A stretch of DNA of 64,000 nucleotides from Pelobates cultripes (GCA_933207985.1 OW240917.1:122614471-122678470), one strand, 5' to 3'; shown: positions 44,717-54,140, counted from the stretch's first letter. Notes: generated from the sequence alone by a model not told the origin. A program made the numbers and translations.

Positions 44717-46752
44717 AATATGTTATACTTAGTCCTAGGTGTGATACTATTTTTGCGTGCTGGATCAACTAGTAATCCTGACACCATTAGTAGACCACCG
44801 CCACAATCAATTATCACTACTATTTCCAGGTCCAATGTTCCTCCTCGCAGTGGCACAGTTACCACCACCAGTGTAACTGTGCCAACAATCACCACCACCA
44901 CTGGTACTATTAACCACAGTACCAGTGCCAAGGCTACTTTGCCAGCTCCCAGTAGTCGCACTCCTGCTGCTTCTCATCAACCTGCACCATTAGCAGCAGA
45001 ATCCCTAAGGGCAGACGCCAATGTGTTGTGCCACAGCAAAATTTGGGATCACTTTGAAAGTGTTGGAGATGGGCGCTTTGCAAAGTGGAAACTTTGTGGG
45101 AAGGAAGTTAGCAGGGGGAGAGTGTTGGGTTATCTCACCAGTGCCGGTATGAACCATCACCTTCGCAGCCATCACAAGGCTGTGTTATTCATGGAAGAGG
45201 CAGAAAATACAAGGGCGAGCAGCATAGCTGCTACTATTACAATGTCCAGTACCATGGCAGCTAGGAGTGACAGGGGAGGTGTTGCAGAGCCAAGAGCTAC
45301 TGGTGCTGCCAGCCAACAACCAAGGCTGGTTGGAGCATCACAATGCATCCAGTCTACCCTGGAACAATTAGGGGGATTCCACTCCAGGGCTATGTCTAAA
45401 CAGCAGGCCAATAAAGTCATCCAACTTATTGGCCAGGTAATTGCTGTTGGGGGTGCTTCCTTTTCAATGATAGAAGGGGATTCTTTCAAACAGTTAATGG
45501 AGGCTGTGGCTCCACAATACCATCTTCCCTCATGCTCCCCTTTCAGCAGGAGGATAGTCCCTTGCCTCTATTGGTCCTGTGTTGGAGTAGTGAAAAGGGA
45601 GCTTTCGAAGGCTGGTGGTCAGTCTGTGCATTTTACTATAGATTTGTGGAGTGCAACAAGTGGCCAGCCTGCCTTTCTTTCCATGACAGCACACTGGAGG
45701 TAGCATGATGTGTCTCAGAAAGCTGCTTCTGCAACTTCAACAGCAGCAGCAGGGTCTAGCAGAAAGGGAGGAAGTGTATCTGTAGATCAGCTGGGCTATA
45801 GATCTTTCCTTCTCCATGCTGAAGTGATGAAAAACACACTTCAGATAACATTCTGCAGGCAGTAAGGAGGATGGTGTCTCTTTGGGTAGGAGCTGAGGCA
45901 GGCACAAATGTAGAAGTGGGGTTTGTGTTTACTGATGGAGCTTCAAATATGGTGAAAGCTCTGCGTGATGATAACCTTGTTGGTGTGCGCTGTGCAGCAC
46001 ACATTATCCATCTAGAAGTCAAATCAGCAATCCCAGAAGGAAATAACAGAGTTTCCAGTGTGATTGAAAGGTGCAGGAGGATTGCTGGGCACTTCCACCG
46101 CAGTGTGAAGGCTAGCCAACTGTTGAGGCAGGAGCAGGAGAAAGCAGGTCTTCCCACACACTGTCTACAGCAAGATGTCAGTACACGTTGAAACTCTACT
46201 GTGGAGATGCTACGGTTTTAGAGCAGCAGCTCTAAATCCATAGTCTGGCATCAGACCAGTACATTGGTATTGGTTCTCCACTAGTTAAAGATGACTGGAC
46301 AGTGATAGCTCAGCTAATGGCAGTCCTGAAACCATTTAGGGATGCCACTGAAAATTTAAGCTTGAACACTGCCAATCTGGGACAGGTAAATGCTGAGGTT
46401 AAACCAAGAGGTTGTTCAAGGTGACCCTCTACATCCTGATGTAGTAACTCTGGTCAGGAGGCTGAAGGATCAGCTTAAAGTTTGCCTACTTGAATGGTTT
46501 GATAATTCTCCCAAACTGATGCTAGCTTGCCTGTGTGATCCAATGATTAAGGGGAAGCTTGCACTCAGATCCAATATCCTAACTTGGAGGGAGAAACTGA
46601 TCCAGATGGTGTGTGACTGTCAGCAAAAGAGGGGAATGTTGTCTGAGGGAGTAGTTCAGCAGGAGGCAGAGATGTCTGCTACATCTAACACTGTTTTTAA
46701 TTGCTTTCATCACTCATTTTTGTATACTCACTATGCTCTTATCAGGATTTAA
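44717..46752 (+). pseudogene. hAT transposase: BED finger and catalytic region, broken
   Basis: 44720-45703 reads a Thr/Ser-rich stretch, then a BED-type zinc finger (about residues 104-152: SKIWDHFESV, KLCGKEVSRGRV, MNHHLRSHH), then the start of the catalytic region (FTIDLWSATSGQPAFLSMTA). 45871-46191 reads VGFVFTDGASNMVKAL, RCAAHIIHLEV and SQLLRQEQE. Here a TGA replaces the Trp codon of the hAT RWNST motif (46188-46190). 46390-46752 reads LACLCDPMIKGKLAL. The first zinc Cys of the finger is Trp (AKWKLC). The C-terminal dimerisation region is absent. It resembles ZBED-type hAT elements. Several frameshifts; not functional. Confidence 0.85.
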
Positions 46753-46770
46753 TTTAACACTTGTAATTTT

Positions 46771-47261
46771 CAACACTAGTACTATTTAATTTGTTCCCCC
46801 ACATTTTTAGTGTAGGACCCACCAATATTGGGGTACTTTGAAAGTAGTGGTGGGCTTAACAACATAAGTGGTGGGCTTAACACCCCGCCCAGGCCCCCCA
46901 ACTTCAGAGGCTCCTTTAGAGGTGGCCACAGGTGTGTATTAAAATATTCCAGGATGCAGGATACCAATATTAACAAATTTATTTAACACACTTCAAACTA
47001 GAGGTAGCTTGGATACAAAACTAAAAAAGTCCACTGTGCAGTTAAATTGAACCTAATGCGTTTTGGCAAAAGCCTTTTACAAAAGTTCATTATTCACCTT
47101 TTATTACAGGTCGTTTAAATACTTCAAATATTGCCACCTTTTTTCGTTCGCCTTGACACTCCCACTTCTGTTTCCGGCACCAGGGCTGCATTCTCCATCC
47201 TGGCACCCTTTCCTTTTGATTACCGCTTCCTTTGGATGACGTCATGGCACAATCCTCCGTA
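46771..47261. other. Unclassified repeat-like DNA
   Basis: Contains a doubled GTGGTGGGCTTAACA phrase at 46848-46882 and a GCGTTTTGGCAAAAGCC block near 47058. No gene. Confidence 0.35.
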
Positions 47262-47416
47262 AGACAGCCACTAGAGGCTGGCTTAACCCCTAATGTAAAC
47301 ATAGCAGTTTCTCAGAAACTGCTATGTTTGCATCTGAAGGGTTAAAACCTGAGGGACCTGGCACCCAGACCACTTCATTGAGCTGAAGTGGTCTGGGTGA
47401 CTATAGTGTCCCTTGA
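47262..47416. mobile_element. MITE fragment with two hairpins, T2-like end
   Basis: AACATAGCAGTTTC pairs with GAAACTGCTATGTT (47299-47331), and CACCCAGACCACTTCA pairs with TGAAGTGGTCTGGGTG (47362-47399). The block ends CTATAGTGTCCCTT, which inverted is an AAGGGACACTATAG end of T2 type. Confidence 0.6.
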
Positions 47417-47724
47417 AATTACCGGATATCATCAGATGATATGGAATGTAATATTGCAAAAATAGGAAAAGGATTCGTACTTAGTTCACTTGTGACAGGC
47501 TGCTTAGCTGAACCAAGGGCCAGCAGAAGCCCAGAAGAAAAATACCAGTATTAGAAAAGGGGACCAGGCACGACAATGTCTTCAGGCATCTTTATTGGAA
47601 CATGTGGAATAATGCAACGTTTCAACTCTCAATGGAGTCTTTGTCAATGTATGTGGAATGTATTATGCCATAATTATATGGTACAATTTATACAATTTGA
47701 TGTTAAGGCAATTCTTTTTTTCAT
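47417..47724. repeat. Unclassified interspersed repeat
   Basis: Contains ACAATGTCTTCAGGCATCTT and GCAACGTTTCAACTCTCAAT at about 47574-47632, the style of an unclassified family also suggested at 30818. No ORF. Confidence 0.3.
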
Positions 47725-48800
47725 GAAGTTTTTTCATAACAACACCCTGTTTCAAATTATTATGCAAATTCTATTTAAGTGTCACAAAGATTAAATATTT
47801 TGTTTTTCAGTTCAACTCATGGATGGCATGGTGTCTCAGGGCTCTTTTGATCACTGAAAACAATCTCAGACACCTGTGATAATTAGATTGCCAGGTGAGC
47901 CCAATTTAAGGAAAAACTACTAAAGTAAGGGTGTTCCACATTATTAAGCAGAACACAATTTTCATGCAATATGGGGAAGAAAAGGGACCTCTCTGCTGTC
48001 GAAAAGAGTAAAATAGTTAAATGCCTTGGACGAGGTATGAAAACATTAGATATTAAACGAAAATGTAAGCGTGATCATCACACTATTAAGCGATTTGTGG
48101 CTGATTCAGAGCACTGACGGGTTTGTGCAGATAAAGGTACATTGAGGAAGATTTTTGCCAGATCCATGCATCGAATCAAGAGAGCAGCTGCTAAAATACC
48201 ATTACATAGCAGCAAACAGATATTTGAAGCTGTTGGTACCTCTGCAGTCCCACGGACATCAAGGTGTAGAGTCCTCAAGAGTCTTGCAACTGTGCATAAC
48301 CCTTCTATTTGGGCACCACTAACCAATGCTCACAAGCAGAAACGGCTGCATTGGGCAGAAAAATACATGAAGACTCATTTTCAAACAGTCCAGTTCACTG
48401 ATGAGTGCCGTGCAACCCTGGATGGTCCAGATGGATGGAGTAGTTGATGGTTGTTGGACGGCCGTTTTGGGCCGGAATCACGAGAAGAGAGCTGGTCGGC
48501 CCTTTTAAGGTCCCCGAAGGTGTAAAGATGACCTCTGCAAAGTATGTGGAGTTTCTGACTGACCACTTTCTTCCCTGGTACAGAAGGAAGAACTATGCTT
48601 TCCATAATAAAATCATCTTCATGCATGACAATGCACCATCTCATGCTGCAAAGAATACCTCTGCATCATTGGCTGCTATGGGGATAAAAGGAGAGAAAGT
48701 CATGGTATGGAGCATCCTCAAGCAAAATATCTATGAGGATGGGAGGCAGCAACACTCCAAGCAAGTCACCCTACTGCAGAAAAAAGTTAAGCTCATAGGA
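47725..48800 (+). mobile_element. Second Tc1/mariner-like transposon, 3'-truncated
   Basis: The left region has TTTCAAATTATTATGCAAAT (about 47750) and CACATTATTAAGCAGAAC (about 47938) flanking a leader, then a transposase gene from 47971. The right terminal repeat is missing: similarity stops near 48800, where GT-rich minisatellite begins. It is a different family from the 4.3-kb Tc1 copy by its TDECRATLDGPDGW motif. Confidence 0.8.
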
Positions 48801-48803
48801 GGG
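47971..48803 (+). pseudogene. Tc1/mariner-type transposase with stop, frameshift and deletion
   Basis: The ATG at 47971 begins MGKKRDLSAVEKSKIVKCL, an HTH region. A TGA at 48115-48117 interrupts the frame, which continues to 48447 through VPRTSRCRVLK and VQFTDECRATLDGPDGW (first catalytic Asp). A shift at about 48445 leads to the next frame, with GPFKVPEGVKMTSAKYVEFL and IIFMHDNAPSHAAK (second Asp). Then GEKVMVW joins directly to SILKQNIYEDG: about 15 residues that should hold the [12 protein letters not shown] box with the third catalytic residue are deleted. The gene is inactive for three independent reasons. Confidence 0.88.
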
Positions 48804-48804
48804 T

Positions 48805-49250
48805 GACTGCAAATATAAACATTATAACCTGTGTGTGTATCTGTGTGCCAGTGTGTGTATCTGTTTCAAGATATGTATGTGTCAGTGTGTGTATCTGGGT
48901 GGGTGTATCTGTCTGTCAATGTGTGTATCTAAAGTGTGTGTGTATGTGCCAGTACGTGTATCTGTCAGTGTTAATCTGTATGTCAGTGTGTATCTGCCAG
49001 TGTGTGTGTGTGTTTGTGTGTGTATCTGTGTGTATGTGCCAGTGTGTGTATCTGTTCACTAGTGTGTGTATCTGAGTGTGTGTGTATGTGCCATTGTATG
49101 TATCTGTTTGTTAGTGTGTGTATATGCCAGTGTGTATCTGTTCACTAGTGTGTGTATCTGAGTGTGTGTGTATGTGCCATTGTATCTATCTATTTGTTAA
49201 CGTGTGTATGTGCCAGTGTTTGTATCTGTATTCAAACAAAAGTGTCAGCG
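48805..49250. repeat. GT-rich minisatellite, part 1
   Basis: Irregular repeats of GTGTGTATCTGTGTGCCAGT type. ORFs rich in Val/Cys/Ser here are repeat products. Confidence 0.88.
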
Positions 49251-49254
49251 CTTA

Positions 49255-49445
49255 GATAGAAGCGTAGCTTCTATCTCTCAAACCTTCCTCTTGCTCTCTC
49301 TTAAAGCGCCCCACTGAACTCTCACCTCCAGTTCTGCTACTTTCCCACCATGTCTATTTGCTGTCTCCCTCAATACCCTTCTTGTTGTGTTTTTATACCC
49401 CACCTCCTCTCGATTGTAAGCTCATTTGAGCAGGGTCCTCATTGT
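49255..49445 (+). mobile_element. L2 3'-region fragment
   Basis: Matches copy A from about 3808 to 3990: CTTCTATCTCTCAAACCTTC, then CCCACCATGTCTATTTGCTG, then ATACCCCACCTCCTCT and TGTAAGCTCATTTGAGCAGG. The tail appears to continue at 49752 after unrelated sequence. Confidence 0.85.
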
Positions 49446-49751
49446 TGAATTATGAGCTCATTCCGTTTCTATTCCTAAGTGACGGAGATACACAGCTGTT
49501 AAGGGATTGGATACCCCTCCTCTAGATCTGATAGGCTGTAACCGACCTTTGACCCCAAAAGCAGTTACCAGGTTCCCATTTGCATAATTGCTGCTCAGCA
49601 TTAACCCTTCTGTGGATTTGGTTGCTGCTCGGCACAACTTTTCCTGTGTGGACAGTAAATGTCATTAACCACATTTTTATAAGTGGATGAATACGTGACA
49701 GTATCTGTGTGTGTATGTGTCAGTTTGTGTATCTGTGTGCCAATGTGTATA
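49446..49751. other. Sequence separating the two L2 pieces
   Basis: About 250 bases of unclassified sequence (ending near GAATACGTGACA) plus about 50 bases of GT-rich repeat. If the L2 pieces were once joined, this is an insertion. Confidence 0.4.
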
Positions 49752-49809
49752 AGCATTACTGAATTTGTTGCCGCTGTATAAATGCCATAATAATAATAAT
49801 AATAATAAG
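49752..49809 (+). mobile_element. L2 tail fragment
   Basis: AAGCATTACTGAATTTGTTG then CCGCTGTATAAATGCC and an AAT repeat, as in other L2 ends. Confidence 0.7.
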
Positions 49810-50135
49810 TGTATTTGTGTGTATCTGCCAGTGTGTGTATCTGCCAGTGTGTGTATCTTTGTGCCAGTGTGTGCGTATGTGCCTGTGTGTGTATATGTGT
49901 GTATGTGCCAGTGTGTATCTGTGTCAGTTTATCTGTCAGTGTGTGTATATATCTATGTGTATGTGCCCATATGTGTATCTTTGTGCCACTGTGTGTATCT
50001 GTGTGTATGTGCAGGTGTTTGTATCTGTGGCATAGTATGTGTATGTGTCAGTTTGTTTCTGTTTGTTAATGTGTATGTATATCTGTATAAGTATGTATGT
50101 GGCAGTGCATGTGCAGACATCCAAGCAATCAAACA
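49810..50135. repeat. GT-rich minisatellite, part 2
   Basis: The same repeat type as 48805-49250 resumes after the L2 pieces, which suggests that the L2 inserted in the array. Confidence 0.85.
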
Positions 50136-50409
50136 CCAACACAAAATGCAAACACACCCTTGCACACACAACCATGACATACTAAGACACCCCTGAACTC
50201 CAACTCCAAAAATATATACAAACACTCAAACACCAATACTACACATAAATGTACATCTGCATTTAAAATCCAGCACTACATCCAAGCACACCCCTGCATG
50301 AAAATGCAAACATTACATACAAACACAACCCTGTATTAAAATGCTACAATTATATACAAACACCAACTCTACACACAGAAGCATACCTGCTCCTAAGTAA
50401 TACAATCTG
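50136..50409. other. CA/A-rich intergenic DNA
   Basis: ACAAACAC-type low-complexity sequence with no gene. Confidence 0.5.
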
Positions 50410-50540
50410 TTTACTAGTTGAGCGGACACCTGGATGTTCGGGTCCGGCGGGTTCGGCCGAACTTTGAAAAAAAGTACGGGTTCATGATCCAACTTGACCC
50501 CGAACCTGAACCCCATTGAAGTCAATGGGGACCCGAACTT
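50410..50540. repeat. Inverted-repeat MITE-like segment
   Basis: GTTCGGGTCCGGCGGGTTCG at the left is loosely inverted by the CGAACCTGAACCCC and GACCCGAACTTTT segments at the right; CCATTGAAGTCAATGG (50513-50528) is a 16-bp near palindrome. It abuts the gag fragment. Confidence 0.45.
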
Positions 50541-51137
50541 TTGAGGAGGAAGTGCACAAGGAGGTGGAACGGCGCCTGACATATTACCGAGAGCCACCCT
50601 CAGAGGAGATTGTCAGCAGGACCTTTTTGGAGGTGCAAGTCTATGTCTTTGCCAATAGACAGAGGGCGACCTCCATGAACCCAGATGAAGGAAGAAGGGA
50701 GCAGAGGGCGCCGGGAAGCACAACCACCCTGGCCCAAAAGCTACCATACAATGCCATCAAAGACTTCAAGGAAGCAGAAGGCATTGGTGACTTTTTATAA
50801 GACTTTGAGCACCAGTGCCTACTCCAAGACGTGGACCCTAGCGACTGGGCTACCATCCTGGCCAGCAAACTAGTGGGGAAGGCAGAGAATTACACAAATA
50901 CTCCTGGCCCAGTATGCAGTCACCCCCGAGCAATACGGCAGAAAATTGAGGGAGACCCAGAAAGGGGAGAAGGACTCCCATGCGAAGTGGACCTGCCGCA
51001 TCACAAGGACCACCCAGAACTGGCTCAACTCCCATCAAGTCATGTTCCCATGAGGAGATCACCCAGCTCATCATGCTAGAGCAATTTTTCAATGGGCTCC
51101 CCAACAACAAGGCGACGAAGCATTCGTATGTCATCCA
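50541..51137 (+). pseudogene. Gypsy-type gag fragment with a SCAN-like capsid motif (Gmr1-like)
   Basis: Retrotransposon capsid coding, 5' and 3' truncated. The frame from about 50541 reads EEEVHKEVERRLTYY, NPDEGRREQRAPGST and AIKDFKEAEGIGDFL. A TAA follows at 50798-50800. The same frame continues DFEHQCLLQDVDPSDWATIL; then a shift gives LLAQYAVTPEQYGRKLRE and RITRTTQNWLNSHQ; a further shift gives EEITQLIMLEQFFNGLP. The last motif, Leu-x-x-Leu-Glu-Gln-Phe-x-x-x-Leu-Pro, is the hallmark of SCAN domains, known to derive from gag of Gmr1-like Gypsy elements in vertebrates. No pol is nearby. It ends where 18S rRNA sequence begins. Confidence 0.7.
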
Positions 51138-51395
51138 TATCAACTTTCGATGCCATTTACTGTGCCTACCATGGTGACCATGGGTAACGGGGAATCAGGG
51201 CTCGATTCCGGAGAGGGAGCCTGAGAAACGGCTACCATATGCAAGGAAGGCAGCACGCGCGCAAATGACCCACTCCCGACGCGGGAAGGTAGTTGACGAC
51301 AAATAACAATACAGGACTCTTTAGAGGCCCTGTAATTGTAATGAGTCCACTTGAAATCCTTTAACTCTGATCAACTGGAGGGAAGTCTGGTGCAG
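51138..51395 (+). pseudogene. 18S rRNA fragment 1 (internal part)
   Basis: Starting TATCAACTTTCGATG, this follows vertebrate 18S rRNA from roughly nucleotide 330 to 590. Landmarks: CTACCATGGTGACCATGGGT, GGGAATCAGGGCTCGATTCC, GGAGAGGGAGCCTGAGAAAC, AATAACAATACAGGACTCTT, AATGAGTCCACTTGAAATCC and GGAAGTCTGGTGC. By eye it carries scattered substitutions and small indels against the conserved sequence, so it is a pseudogene fragment and not a working rDNA unit. Confidence 0.92.
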
Positions 51396-51655
51396 AGCGA
51401 CTGACCCTTGCGTGCTGCAGCTGAAACTCCACTATCGCCTGCTGCTGCTCGCACAGTCTCTCCAGCACATGCAAGGTGGAGTTCCACCTTGTGGTCACGT
51501 CGCATATGAGGCGGTGAGCGGAAAGGCCAAAGTTACGCAGCAGGTAAAAACGCCAAAAGCGCACACAGCCACTACACTGAATGTCAAATCTTGTTCCAAG
51601 TTGCGGATCAGTCTGGGGATGGCTTCTGGTATCCAGTATTCTTTTTACTAAAGCT
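51395..51655 (-). pseudogene. hAT transposase fragment, minus strand
   Basis: The minus frame reads RLICDVTTRWNSTLHVLERL followed by CEQQQAIVEFQLQ. Asp-Val-x-Thr-Arg-Trp-Asn-Ser-Thr is the classic hAT motif. Upstream coding is lost where the LTR fragment and 18S fragment 2 intervene. It is a different family from the 42-46 kb hAT, whose equivalent reads QDVSTR before its stop. Confidence 0.8.
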
Positions 51656-51813
51656 GCATCAGGGTCCTGGTATGTGGCCGCACAAACGCTAGTGCTCAAC
51701 ACCAGGCGGCGTGTGGTTACCCTGCACCAGACCCTGCTAATCTATTCCACATTGTGACTCCTAACTTCAACATCAGGCATACTAGGTCCCGGTCGTCCGA
51801 CCGCCGCCCAGAC
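51656..51813 (+). mobile_element. LTR end fragment, same family as 43164-44706
   Basis: CCTGGTATGTGGCCGCACAA, then CGCTAGTGCTCAACACCA and GGTTACCCTGCACCAGACCC, match 44556-44706 with modest divergence, ending CCGCCCAGACA where the other copy ends CCACCCATGACA. Confidence 0.75.
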
Positions 51814-51831
51814 AGTGTCTGGGTCCCAGTC

Positions 51832-51946
51832 ACCGGACTGCGAAACTGCGAATGGCTCGTTAAATCTGTTATAGTTCCTTTTATCACTCCATCTGTTACT
51901 TGGATAACTGTGGGAATCCTAAAGAAAATACATGCCGACGAGCGCT
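51832..51946 (+). pseudogene. 18S rRNA fragment 2 (5' part)
   Basis: ACTGCGAAACTGCGAATGGC, then TCGTTAAATCTGTTATAGTT, TTACTTGGATAACTGTGG and ATACATGCCGACGAGCGCT follow vertebrate 18S rRNA from roughly nucleotide 70 to 190. It lies downstream of fragment 1 on the same strand, although it comes from an earlier part of the rRNA. Confidence 0.9.
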
Positions 51947-51959
51947 AGGGAACGGCCGC

Positions 51960-52250
51960 TCCGCTATTGCACCATGCTCCCTCTTATGCTGTGCTGGTGC
52001 CTCTGTGTGACCAGTGCCTCTTCCTCCAAACTGCACACGTCACTCGCATGACCTTCATTCCATGTGGGGTCTAGGACCTCCACATCATCTTCCACCCACT
52101 CCTCAACCCTGCCCTCCTTGTTGGTCTGCACACTGCAGAAAGTCAGAGCAGTTGGCACCTGTGTTTTTCCAGCATGTAAAGTCTGCAAAGGACATATGGA
52201 AATTGTTTTAGAATTGTATCCAGGCAACAGTTTTCCCTATAAACTGACCT
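51960..52250 (-). pseudogene. Possible hAT coding fragment, minus strand
   Basis: A minus frame with an acidic stretch (VEEWVEDDVEVLDP, VCSLEEEALVTQ) lies upstream, in hAT orientation, of the 51.4-kb fragment. It has no diagnostic motif; linkage to that element is by strand and position only. Confidence 0.35.
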
Positions 52251-52303
52251 CTCAGTTTGACTTGTGAGGGTATTGCCTCCGAATTACAATATTGTTATAT
52301 TGG

Positions 52304-52668
52304 TATTTGACGGTTCTATTTGACTCTCAGATATGAAGTGCACCGCAGGCTGCAAATGTACTATTTAGCATCCAAAAAATTGAATGTTTAAAAATGCTAT
52401 GTCGCAGCACTATTTGACGCTTCTATTTGACTCTCAGATATGAAGAGCAGGGCCCAAATTTACTATTTAGCAGATTAGCACCCAGAAAATAAGAATGTTT
52501 CAAAATGTGCTGTAACCGCTCTATTTGATGCTTCTATTTGACTCTCAGATATGAAGAGCACACCCCAAATTTACTATTTAGCAGATTAGCACCAAAACAA
52601 TTAGAATTTTTACAACTGCGCTGTAAGCGCAGTATTTGATGTTGCTGTTTGACTCTCAGATATGAAGA
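52304..52668. repeat. ~111-bp tandem repeat, 3.3 copies
   Basis: Units start at 52304, 52411, 52522 and 52633, each with TTCTATTTGACTCTCAGATA or a close variant. Lengths are 107, 111 and 111, with the last unit partial. CR1 sequence follows directly. Confidence 0.92.
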
Positions 52669-53332
52669 GTGAACAAAGAATTAAGTAGAAGTATAGATCA
52701 GGGTGTTGCAGTGGATGTGATCTATTTGGATTTTGCCAAGGCATTTGATACAGTTCCACACAATAGATTAGTGTTCAAACTAAAAGAAATCGTTCTAAAT
52801 GAAAATGCTTGTTCTTGGGTAGAACATTGGCTTAAAAACAGAGAACAAAGAGTTGTCATTAATGGTAAATTTTCAAGCTGGACAGAGGTGGCAAGTGGTG
52901 TCCCTCAGGGGTCTGTTCTAGGACCCCTTCTATTTAACATGTTTATAAATGATCTTGAAGACAGCATTGAAAGTCATGTTTCAGTGTTTGCAGATGACAC
53001 AAAACTCTGTAAAATAATACAATGTGAGCAAGATATTACTTTGCTGCAGAGGGATTTAGATAGACTGGGGGACTGGGCACCCAAATGGAAGATGAAATTT
53101 AATGTTGAAAAATGCAAAGTTATGCACTTCAGCGTAAAGAATACACAAGCAACGTATACCCTTAATGGAAGCGAATTAGGGATAACAACACATGAAAAGG
53201 ACTTGGGAATTGTTATAGACAACAAACTATACAACAATATGCAATGTCAATCAGGAGTGGCCAAGGCCAGTAATGTATTGTCATGCATGAAAAAGGGCAT
53301 TCATTCTCGGGACGAGAATATCATTTTATTGT
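52669..53332 (+). pseudogene. CR1 reverse transcriptase, partial
   Basis: The frame carries YLDFAKAFDTVPH (residues 19-31, first catalytic Asp), [17 protein letters not shown] (74-90), SVFADDTKLC (105-114, Asp pair), then LQRDLDRLGDW, KMKFNVEKCKVMHF and EKDLGIVIDNKL, ending SRDENIILL before the inserted repeat. The catalytic residues are intact. Endonuclease and the first RT blocks are missing. The next expected block (PLYRxLVRPHLEY, as in the 31.9-kb copy) is absent. Confidence 0.85.
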
Positions 53333-53854
53333 CTCTTTTTATTGAAGTGGCTATGGTGCATAGAGAGTTCCTTTAATAATATAATGTACAACAATTCTTA
53401 TTTTTATATCGGGAGAGAGAGTATTAGTTATTGACAAGTAGGATAATGGCAGAGACCACAAGTCACATAAGTATATACAGTGTATACATATAAATGCTTA
53501 GTTCCCAAAGAATTCCATGTTACTAAAGGGTCCCCCATGTGAGGATAACTGGTAAACTGAACATTCAGAGAAGGACTCTGAATCAAGGGGTCTATCCACA
53601 TACATCTGTTTCAATGTATTCTACTGCTTAACTATGGAATTGACTATCTGGTTCATAGCAAGTTTACACGTAGCTATATGCACTATAATTAAAAGTGGAA
53701 CATAAAAAAATGACCAAAATATCTCCAATATATGAAGTACATTCTCAAAATAACAGTATATAAATACAGCAAGCGAGAGAGCAAGAGAGAGACTGAGAAG
53801 GTAGACAGAAACAGAGAGTTGAAGTAAGTGAGAGAGAGCGACACAGTCCATTTA
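53333..53854 (-). repeat. 522-bp repeat, copy 1
   Basis: Starts CTCTTTTTATTGAAGTGGCT and ends GAGCGACACAGTCCATTTA. It is nearly identical to 55151-55677. The minus strand ends in TCAATAAAAAGAG, an AATAAA-bearing 3' end, so it probably is a minus-strand retroposon. (AG)-rich sequence at 53770-53840 would be near its 5' side. Confidence 0.85.
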
Positions 53855-54120
53855 GAAAAAGTGCAGAGGGGGGCCACAAAATTAATAAAAGGAATGGAAC
53901 ATATCAGCTATGAAGAAAGGTTAACAAATTTAAACCTATTTAGTTTACAAAATGTCGCATGTGAGGGGATATGATAACATTATACAAATATATTCGGGGG
54001 GCCAATACAAACCATTGTGTAGAAATCTATTCAGAAACCGAACTTTACATAAGACACGAGGTCATGCGTTTAGACTGGAAGAAAGAAGATTTCGTCTATA
54101 TTTATATTATGATCACTTCA
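53855..54120 (+). pseudogene. CR1 post-RT coding remnant
   Basis: Frames read EKVQRGATKLIKGME, ISYEERLTNLNLFSLQN, then, after a shift, GYDNIIQIYSGG and HKTRGHAFRLEERRF, aligned with the C-terminal region of the 31.9-kb CR1 RT. About 30 residues between SRDENIILL and EKVQ are missing at the repeat insertion. Confidence 0.75.
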
Positions 54121-54140
54121 CGATATGTAAATAGTGCAAA

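Larger units (their letters stand above)
40141..46770 (+). mobile_element. hAT transposon, decayed, with long 5' region
   Basis: Coding at 42375-43160 and 44717-46752 belongs to a hAT transposase. The block from about 40141 (TAGACTTGGGCATTCGTATT, then many ATTCGT/GAATGAAC words) looks like its left terminal region. TATAAAAG at about 40877 and a long leader to the ATG at 42375 precede the ORF. An LTR-like element (43164-44706) splits it. No matching right terminal repeat was found after 46752, and the transposase ends early, so the 3' end is probably lost. Confidence 0.7.
52669..54140 (+). mobile_element. CR1-clade LINE, second copy, broken by a 522-bp repeat
   Basis: RT coding at 52669-53332 and post-RT coding at 53855-54120 are separated by a repeat (53333-53854). 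The element is 5'-truncated inside the RT. Its 3' end is uncertain: coding similarity fades at about 54120, and the TTCTATG terminal repeats of the other CR1 are not seen, so this is probably a different CR1 subfamily or a truncated copy. Confidence 0.8.

Noticed and set aside
48803..50225. Val/Cys-rich ORFs of 60-143 codons
   Set aside because: Products of the GTGTGTAT minisatellite in several frames at once.
51138..51946. Functional rRNA gene
   Set aside because: Only two short pieces of 18S in the wrong order with substitutions; no 5.8S, 28S or spacer sequence.
52304..52668. CRISPR-like array
   Set aside because: The units are contiguous 111-bp repeats without short repeats alternating with unique spacers, in an animal genome.
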